From Lentisphaerota bacterium (lineage in GTDB: Bacteria > Verrucomicrobiota > Lentisphaeria > Oligosphaerales > PUNB01), in the NCBI GenBank assembly GCA_003552565.1, contig PUNB01000023.1:1-9209 (forward strand): a DNA stretch of 9,209 nucleotides. The letters are read 5' to 3'. The position numbers and the translations under genes were made by a program. The notes beneath the pieces are model-generated. The model ran no database searches. It worked only from the letters and a program-made list of their open reading frames with translations, and had not been told where the DNA came from. Position 1 is the stretch's first letter; each line of letters starts with the position of its first letter. Of this stretch, positions 1-4,479 are shown piece by piece.

Positions 1-100
1 CCGCGCAGCGCCGCCGCCTGTTACCGCGCAGCGCCGCCGCCTGTTACCGCGCAGCGCCGCCGCCTGTTACCGCGCAGCGCCGCCGCCTGTTACCGCGCAG
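1..100. repeat. Perfect 23-bp tandem repeat array (4 full copies plus 8 nt)
   Basis: Four identical 23-bp units occupy 1-23, 24-46, 47-69 and 70-92, and a partial fifth copy runs 93-100. Each unit starts CCGCGCAGCGCC and ends CCGCCTGTTA. The copies show no divergence, which suggests recent expansion or ongoing homogenisation. The array begins at the window edge, so its true copy number is unknown. The period is not a multiple of three. The + strand has no stop codon through the array, so a coding tail of an upstream gene cannot be excluded, while the minus strand carries TAA once per unit. There are no spacers, so it is not a CRISPR. Confidence 0.95.
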
Positions 101-117
101 GCGTATTATTACGCCTG
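98..117. other. 8-bp hairpin at the end of the tandem array
   Basis: CAGGCGTA (98-105) and TACGCCTG (110-117) are exact reverse complements around a TTAT loop. The left arm borrows the last bases of the partial repeat copy. No T-run follows on either strand, so it is not a convincing intrinsic terminator. TATTAT at 104-109 resembles a -10 box, but no -35 is visible in the GC-rich repeat upstream. The hairpin lies in the fabD leader and could affect its mRNA, or it could be the scar of a repeat boundary. Confidence 0.6.
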
Positions 118-157
118 GAGAAAACACCCACAAGCATAACAAAAAATAAGGAAAACC

Positions 158-1102
158 ATGTCTAACCAACGCATAGGCCTGATTTTCGCCGGCCAGGGAG
201 CCCAATATCCGGGCATGGGAGCGGATTTGGCGGAAGCATCGCTTGCCGCCCGCAAAATTTTCGACCAGGCGGACGCACAGCTCGGCCGCTCGATAAGTGA
301 TCTTTGCTTTCACGGCTCCATTGAAGATCTGACCGACACCGCCAACTGCCAGCCCGCCATCTACACAATGAGCCTGGCATGTCTGGCCTTACTGCGGGAA
401 CAGCTGGATTCCGACGCTTTCAGCCCGACAGCCTGCGCCGGCCTCAGCCTGGGCGAATTCGCCGCACTTCAGGCCGCCGATGCAGTCACTTTCGAAACCG
501 GACTTTGGCTCCTCGATAAAAGAGGACAGTTCATGGCCGAGGCCTGCGCCGCCAGCGACGGCGCCATGGCTGCGGTGCTTAATGCCGACCCGGCCCTTGT
601 TGAAACCGCCTGCCAGCGGAACTCAATTGATGTGGCTAATTACAACAGCCCGGGACAAGTGGTCATCAGCGGCCGTAAGGAACTAGTGGACAAAACCGTC
701 AGCGACTTGCGGGAGGAAGGAGTCAAACGCATTGTACCTCTATCAGTTGCCGGAGCCTTCCATTCACGCCTGATGCAGAAAGCTGAAGAAAAGTTCAAAC
801 CACTGATTGCACAGGCTGAAATCGCCCGCCCCGCCTGCCCGGTTGTCCAGAACTTCACCGGTGCTGCGGCCGAGGATCCGGCATCCATTAAAACCAGCCT
901 GCAGGCCCAGGTCACCGGCAGTGTGCAATGGGAAAAATGCGCCCGAGTGATGATGGAAAAAAGCGACCTGCTCATTGAATTGGGCCCCGGCACCGCACTC
1001 AGCGGATTCATTAAACGTATAGATCGCAAATTCCCCGTCTTATCCGGCGGCACGGCGGAACAGCTCAAAGAAGCCGCCAACCATATCAAAGAAAGGAAAT
1101 AA
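158..1102 (+). CDS. fabD: Malonyl-CoA:ACP transacylase FabD
   Basis: This cytosolic enzyme transfers malonyl from CoA to acyl carrier protein, supplying the extender unit for type II fatty-acid synthesis. The 314-residue product has the usual family length. Visible motifs are GQGAQYPGMG near the N-terminus (Q13 forms part of the oxyanion hole), the nucleophile elbow GLSLGE with Ser97 at 95-100, Arg122 which should hold the malonyl carboxylate, catalytic His202 in AFHSRLM, Gln251 in QAQVTGSVQW, and ELGPG at 274-278. The elbow has Leu where E. coli has His (GHSLGE), a known natural variant. The start is supported by AAGGA at 148-152, 5 nt before the ATG. fabG begins 5 nt after the stop, so the two are probably co-transcribed. 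The 23-bp repeat array lies just upstream, where fabH or plsX is commonly found. Confidence 0.97.
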   Translation: MSNQRIGLIFAGQGAQYPGMGADLAEASLAARKIFDQADAQLGRSISDLCFHGSIEDLTDTANCQPAIYTMSLACLALLREQLDSDAFSPTACAGLSLGEFAALQAADAVTFETGLWLLDKRGQFMAEACAASDGAMAAVLNADPALVETACQRNSIDVANYNSPGQVVISGRKELVDKTVSDLREEGVKRIVPLSVAGAFHSRLMQKAEEKFKPLIAQAEIARPACPVVQNFTGAAAEDPASIKTSLQAQVTGSVQWEKCARVMMEKSDLLIELGPGTALSGFIKRIDRKFPVLSGGTAEQLKEAANHIKERK

Positions 1103-1107
1103 ACACC

Positions 1108-1851
1108 ATGCAGATATTACAGGAAAAAGTTGCGTTAGTAACCGGCGGCGCCCGGGGTATCGGCAAGGCTGTATGCGAAGAACTCGCCGGCTGCGGCGCC
1201 CGTATCGCAGTGGTTGACGTGGCCGCCGAAACCGCTCGTGCAACCGCCGAAGAACTGCAGCGGCAAGGGTGCGACGCCCGGCATTACAGCGCCGATGTTT
1301 CCTCCCCGCAGGACGCTGAAAATATGATCAAAAACGTACTCGCCGACTTCGGCCGCCTCGACATTCTCATTAACAATGCCGGCATCACTCGCGACAACCT
1401 GCTTATGCGTATGAAAGAAGAAGAGTGGGATCAGGTTATTGCCGTTAACCTGAAAGGCACTTTCAACTGTATTAAAGCGGCAACCCGGCCGCTGATCAAG
1501 GCTCGGAGCGGTAAAATTGTCAACATCGCCTCAGTCGTCGGGGTAATGGGCAACGCCGGACAGGCCAATTACAGCGCCTCCAAAGCCGGAGTCATAGGTT
1601 TAACCAAAAGCGCCGCCAAAGAACTGGCATCCCGGAACATTCAGGTCAACGCGGTGGCACCCGGTTATATCGAAACAGAAATGACCGGCAAACTCTCGGA
1701 TCAGGCACGCGAAGAATTCCTCTCGCATATCCCCTTGCACCGGCCCGGCGTTTCAGAGGATGTCGCTAGAGCCGTGCGTTTTCTGGCCAGCAAAGATGCT
1801 GATTATATCACTGGACAAGTATTGAATATCGACGGGGGAATGGTAATGTAA
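1108..1851 (+). CDS. fabG: 3-oxoacyl-ACP reductase FabG
   Basis: This short-chain dehydrogenase/reductase reduces 3-oxoacyl-ACP to 3-hydroxyacyl-ACP, the first reductive step of each elongation cycle. At 247 residues it matches FabG. The Rossmann glycine motif TGGARGIG is at 12-19, NNAG at 89-92, and the catalytic tetrad is Asn114, Ser142, Tyr155 and Lys159 (YSASK). APG follows at 184-186, and the C-terminus is IDGGMVM, as in FabG. The end of the second strand reads VVDVAA with Asp37. In SDR enzymes an acidic residue there tends to favour NADH, whereas Arg16 in the glycine motif is common in NADPH-using FabG, so the cofactor is uncertain. A Shine-Dalgarno AAAGGA (1092-1097) lies inside the end of fabD, 10 nt before the ATG. 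Its position between fabD and acpP favours the fatty-acid role over other SDR functions. Confidence 0.95.
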   Translation: MQILQEKVALVTGGARGIGKAVCEELAGCGARIAVVDVAAETARATAEELQRQGCDARHYSADVSSPQDAENMIKNVLADFGRLDILINNAGITRDNLLMRMKEEEWDQVIAVNLKGTFNCIKAATRPLIKARSGKIVNIASVVGVMGNAGQANYSASKAGVIGLTKSAAKELASRNIQVNAVAPGYIETEMTGKLSDQAREEFLSHIPLHRPGVSEDVARAVRFLASKDADYITGQVLNIDGGMVM

Positions 1852-1930
1852 GCGCTTCACAATGCGTCAGGGCTGATGCCGGTTAACAAAAGTAGCCGAA
1901 AAACAATTTCCCGCCTGAGGCAAATAGCCC

Positions 1931-1956
1931 CGGCCGAACCGGCGGTTCGCCTTTTC
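1931..1956 (+). terminator. Possible intrinsic terminator or attenuator after fabG
   Basis: CGAACC (1935-1940) pairs with GGTTCG (1944-1949) around a 3-nt loop. GG (1932-1933) can extend the stem with CC (1950-1951) across one bulged C. TTTT follows at 1952-1955. The T-tract is short, so termination may be partial. It lies 80 nt after the fabG stop. A weaker 6-bp hairpin (1864-1879, one G-U pair) lies nearer fabG without a T-run. Confidence 0.45.
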
Positions 1957-2135
1957 CTGATGAATTTCAAGTTTTCTTCAAACATCACTTGATTTTTTAC
2001 TGATATGCAATCACATTATCGTTTTGCCGGAAAACCGCATATTCACGGTCCGGCATGACGAGTCATTAACCGAAACCGAGAAAGAAAAAGAATCATAAAA
2101 AAAGCTCACCCGAGCTCAATAAAGGGAGTCTAATC
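1957..2135 (+). promoter_or_regulatory. Long structured upstream region of acpP
   Basis: This 179-nt stretch has no plausible ORF. It is AT-richer than the genes and probably carries the acpP promoter. A weak -35-like TTGATT (1989-1994) and CATTAT (2014-2019) are 19 nt apart, so the exact promoter is not settled. GCCGGA (2026-2031) pairs with TCCGGC (2049-2054), extended inside by CCG/CGG, making a hairpin at 2025-2055. AGCTC (2103-2107) pairs with GAGCT (2112-2116) just before the ribosome-binding site AAAGGGAG (2121-2128), which lies 7 nt before the ATG. The second hairpin ends only 4 nt before that site, so it may influence translation or mRNA stability. Confidence 0.4.
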
Positions 2136-2372
2136 ATGTCGTCAACTTCTGATCGCGTCAAGGAAATCATTGTCGAGCAACTGAGTGTCAATCCTGAACA
2201 GGTCGTTGACAACGCCAAGTTCGTCGAAGATCTGGGTGCTGATTCTCTCGACACCGTGGAACTGGTAATGGCTTTGGAAGAAGAATTCGGAGCCGAAATA
2301 CCGGATGAAGAAGCGGAAAAACTGACTACGGTAGGAGAAGCAATCCAGTATATCGAAAAAATGCAGGCCTAA
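2136..2372 (+). CDS. acpP: Acyl carrier protein
   Basis: This small acidic cytosolic protein carries growing acyl chains as thioesters on a 4'-phosphopantetheine arm. The 78-residue length is typical. The attachment serine is Ser37 in GADSLDTVEL, the classic DSL motif at the start of helix II. The surrounding acidic face (VMALEEEFG, DEEAEK) is what FabD, FabG and FabF dock against. The C-terminal VGEAIQYIEK matches the last helix of the family. A strong Shine-Dalgarno AAAGGGAG lies 7 nt upstream. It appears to be its own transcription unit, with a structured leader before it and a strong terminator after it. That fits the known need for far more carrier protein than enzyme. Confidence 0.98.
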   Translation: MSSTSDRVKEIIVEQLSVNPEQVVDNAKFVEDLGADSLDTVELVMALEEEFGAEIPDEEAEKLTTVGEAIQYIEKMQA

Positions 2373-2392
2373 CCGCTCGACAAAAATAAAAT

Positions 2393-2431
2393 GCGCCGGT
2401 TAAAAGGCACTGCTTTTTCCGGCGCGCTTTT
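2393..2431 (+). terminator. Intrinsic terminator after acpP
   Basis: GCGCCGG (2393-2399) pairs perfectly with CCGGCGC (2419-2425). Inside, AAAAG (2402-2406) pairs with CTTTT (2413-2417), giving a long two-part stem with a 6-nt loop. After the stem come GC and TTTT (2428-2431). It starts 20 nt after the acpP stop and separates acpP from fabF. Confidence 0.8.
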
Positions 2432-2454
2432 ATAATTGGGGTATAATCACAGTT
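2431..2454 (+). promoter_or_regulatory. Twin TATAAT boxes immediately before fabF
   Basis: Two exact TATAAT hexamers lie at 2431-2436 and 2442-2447. The second ends 7 nt before the fabF ATG at 2455, so initiation from it would fall at about 2454-2455 and give a leaderless or nearly leaderless mRNA. No good -35 is found 16-19 nt upstream of either box, since that space is the terminator stem. There is also no proper Shine-Dalgarno: GGGG at 2438-2441 is 13 nt from the ATG. AT-rich chance matches are possible, but they sit where a promoter is needed after the terminator. Confidence 0.45.
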
Positions 2455-3696
2455 ATGAGCATGAATCCCGATAAACGCGTAGTAATCACCGGCATGGGCA
2501 TAGTCTCAAGTGTCGGCATCGGTGTCAATTCTTTCTGGAACAGTCTCGTGGAAGGACGTTCCGGAATTTCTGAAATCACTCAATTTGACGCCTCCGATCT
2601 GCGCTGCCGCATAGCTGGTGAAGTGAATGACTTCAACATCGAGGATTACATCGGCCCGAAAGAAGCCAAAAAGCTGGACAAATTCTGTCATTACGCCTAT
2701 GCCGCCGCTCACGAAGCCATCGGCGCTTCAGGGCTTGACAGCGACACCACCGACCCCGACCGTATCGCCGTCCTGGTGGGCTCCGGCATCGGCGGTATCA
2801 GCACCCTGGAAAACCAGGCCCGAATCCTCCGCGAACGGGGACCGAGAAAATCCTCTCCTCTAATGGTGCCGATGCTGATTGCCGACATGGCTTCAGGCTA
2901 TATCTCCATAAATTACGGCTTCCGCGGACCCAACCTGTGCGTGGTCACCGCCTGCGCCTCCGGCGCCCATTCTATCGGTGAAGCCATGTGGCTGATTCGC
3001 CGCGGCGATGCCGACGCTGTGGTCACCGGCGGTGCTGAAGCCTGTCTGTCGCGACTCGGTGTCAATGGCTTCTGCGCCATGCGGGCGCTCAGCGAACGAA
3101 ACGATGACCCGACTCATGCCAGCCGGCCATTCGACGCTGAACGTGACGGCTTTGTGCCCTCCGAAGGAGCCGGTGTCCTGGTCCTGGAATCACTGGAAAA
3201 CGCCCGCCGGCGCAATGCCGATATTCACGCCGAAATAATCGGCTACGGCTCCAGCGGCGATGCCCACCATATAACCGCCCCGGATCCCCAGGGGGACGGC
3301 GCCAGCCGCGCCATCGAGGCAGCACTTCGACAAGCCGAAATCCCGGCGGAACAAATCGATTACATTAACGCCCACGGCACTTCCACCCCCTTAAACGACA
3401 AAGTGGAAACCATGGCCATCAAAAGAACTCTTGGCAGCAAGATTCCCGTGAGCAGCACCAAGTCAATGACCGGCCACACCCTCGGAGCCGCCGGCGGCCT
3501 TGAGTCAACCGCCGCCATCATGACCCTGAAAAACGGTGTCCTTCCGCCCACTATCAATTACCAGAACCCGGACCCGGAGTGCGACCTCGACTACGTGCCC
3601 AACAACGCCCGGGAAGCCAGCCCCGAAACAACGATGAATATCAGTCTTGGATTCGGCGGCCATAACGCAGTGCTAATATTTCGCAAAATGCGATAG
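2455..3696 (+). CDS. fabF: 3-oxoacyl-ACP synthase II FabF
   Basis: This condensing enzyme (KAS II) elongates acyl-ACP with malonyl-ACP by decarboxylative Claisen condensation. At 413 residues it has the usual length and thiolase fold. The catalytic triad is Cys167 in TACASG, His307 in NAHGTST and His341 in TGHTLGAAG, with the conserved Lys336 in STKSMTGH. GFGGHN at 399-404 is the C-terminal signature loop. The loop after the first catalytic His reads TPLND, where many homologues have TPxGD. The start at 2455 (MSMNPDKRVVITG) is used, but ATG at 2461 is equally placed relative to the conserved RVVITG. Neither has a strong ribosome-binding site. FabF follows acpP as in most fab clusters, but the terminator and TATAAT boxes suggest separate transcription. 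The next gene starts 10 nt after the stop. Confidence 0.97.
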   Translation: MSMNPDKRVVITGMGIVSSVGIGVNSFWNSLVEGRSGISEITQFDASDLRCRIAGEVNDFNIEDYIGPKEAKKLDKFCHYAYAAAHEAIGASGLDSDTTDPDRIAVLVGSGIGGISTLENQARILRERGPRKSSPLMVPMLIADMASGYISINYGFRGPNLCVVTACASGAHSIGEAMWLIRRGDADAVVTGGAEACLSRLGVNGFCAMRALSERNDDPTHASRPFDAERDGFVPSEGAGVLVLESLENARRRNADIHAEIIGYGSSGDAHHITAPDPQGDGASRAIEAALRQAEIPAEQIDYINAHGTSTPLNDKVETMAIKRTLGSKIPVSSTKSMTGHTLGAAGGLESTAAIMTLKNGVLPPTINYQNPDPECDLDYVPNNAREASPETTMNISLGFGGHNAVLIFRKMR

Positions 3697-3706
3697 GCTG
3701 AAAACC

Positions 3707-4216
3707 ATGAGAAAGCCCGTCTTGTCCGGTGTTTTATGCATAGTCTTCGCGGCTCTGCTGACAGCCTGCGCCGGCGGGGAAGGCTCTAATACCTCCCGCT
3801 CCGACTCCCGCGGCATCCGGGAATCCCGCCCCGGGACGCGTAATTACAGCACCTCCCCGAGAGCCGCAGCTCCCGCGGCGCAATCATCGGCCGGCCGGAG
3901 CGGTCGCGGACAGTCTTCCTCCCCGAACCTCGCCGCCAATCCCGGAAGAGCCTCCGCCCCAGCGGACTATTCCCGCGGCCTTAACCCGAACGTTCGCTTC
4001 GTCCCCTGGTCCCGCAACCCTCCAGCGGGAGACGGAAGAAGCACCGGAAACAGAACCTATAAAGTACAGCCCGGCGATTCACTATCCAGCATCGCCCGAA
4101 AATTCTACGGCAATACCGAATCGTGGCAGCTAATATATCAAGCCAATAGGAATATCATTGATAATCCTGACAACCTGCCGGAAAATATTGAATTGACAAT
4201 CCCGGCGACCCCTTAA
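3707..4216 (+). CDS. LysM-domain lipoprotein
   Basis: This predicted lipoprotein has 169 residues. The N-terminus (MRKP, then a hydrophobic stretch to about residue 18) ends in the lipobox LTAC, so Cys21 would be lipidated and the protein anchored in a membrane facing the envelope. Residues 22-112 are a low-complexity linker rich in Ser, Arg, Pro, Ala and Gly, probably disordered. One LysM domain occupies about 117-167 (TYKVQPGDSLSSIARKFYG, then WQLIYQANRN and LPENIELTIP). LysM domains bind N-acetylglucosamine polymers, chiefly peptidoglycan, so a tether between membrane and cell wall is the likely role. No catalytic domain is visible. The gene starts 10 nt after fabF with only a weak AGG upstream, so it is probably co-transcribed or translationally coupled with fabF. 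I do not recognise a named gene. Confidence 0.88.
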   Translation: MRKPVLSGVLCIVFAALLTACAGGEGSNTSRSDSRGIRESRPGTRNYSTSPRAAAPAAQSSAGRSGRGQSSSPNLAANPGRASAPADYSRGLNPNVRFVPWSRNPPAGDGRSTGNRTYKVQPGDSLSSIARKFYGNTESWQLIYQANRNIIDNPDNLPENIELTIPATP

Positions 4217-4226
4217 AGGAACAAAC

Positions 4227-4429
4227 CATAACCTCAGGCTAGACCCTCCGCGAAAAGGTGTCGGAAACGAGATTAAGGCGAAAGATTAGGGCAAAAGATT
4301 AAGGGGCGCACCCGTTCATCCCTAATCTTTCCTCATAATCTTTCGCCTTAATCCGATTGGGCGTGGAACGCACAGCCGCTTTCGAGCTTGTGAGCTCCAC
4401 AAAACCCTTTTCGCATTACCTCAGGCTAG
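4227..4429. repeat. MITE-like element: direct repeats flanking an inverted-repeat structure
   Basis: ACCTCAGGCTAG occurs exactly at 4231-4242 and 4418-4429. With the four preceding bases it is a 16-nt direct repeat with one mismatch (4227-4242, 4414-4429). Just inside are inverted arms GCGAAAAGG (4250-4258) and CCTTTTCGC (4406-4414). Within these are a large palindrome (4271-4353) and a smaller hairpin with arms GTGGA (4363-4367) and TCCAC (4396-4400). There is no ORF and no transposase. The layout resembles a short non-autonomous inverted-repeat element with a target duplication, but the direct repeats do not abut the inverted arms tightly and are long for most transposons. It could instead be an intergenic structured RNA or a dispersed palindromic repeat. 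Confidence 0.6.
4271..4353. repeat. Long internal palindrome, about 83 nt
   Basis: GATTAAGGCGAAAGATTA (4271-4288) and TAATCTTTCGCCTTAATC (4336-4353) are perfect 18-nt reverse complements. A second inner stem pairs AAAGATTA (4294-4301) plus GGG (4303-4305) with CCCTAATCTTT (4320-4330), with one bulged A. A 5x5 internal loop separates the stems and a 14-nt loop caps the structure. AAAGATTA also occurs as a direct repeat at 4281-4288 and 4294-4301, so the stems are built from one duplicated motif. No T-run follows, so it is not an ordinary terminator. Confidence 0.85.
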
Positions 4430-4459
4430 CCGTACATTAATGGATTAATCAAGTTGACA
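4410..4459 (+). promoter_or_regulatory. Weak promoter candidates before pgpH
   Basis: TTCGCA (4410-4415) and TACATT (4433-4438) are spaced 17 nt apart and each match the sigma70 hexamers at 4 of 6 positions. The -35 part overlaps the right inverted arm of the repeat element. A perfect TTGACA lies at 4454-4459, but the matching -10 position (4477-4482, TTTATG) is poor and would start transcription inside the coding region. Between them ATTAAT occurs twice (4436-4441 and 4444-4449). These are weak matches, given only because some promoter is expected here. Confidence 0.2.
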
Positions 4460-4479
4460 GCCTCAGGAAATTTCTCTTT

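Noticed and set aside
1..100. CRISPR array
   Set aside because: The repeats are directly adjacent with no unique spacers, and no cas gene is present.
640..1089. Minus-strand ORF of 149 codons opposite fabD
   Set aside because: It is a shadow of fabD with no recognisable domain or ribosome-binding site, and the opposite frame has full catalytic motifs.
4271..4353. Large palindrome as an intrinsic terminator of the fabF-lipoprotein transcript
   Set aside because: No T-tract follows the stem on either strand, and the stem is too AT-rich at its base.
4227..4429. Complete insertion sequence
   Set aside because: There is no transposase or remnant of one. At most it is a non-autonomous element.
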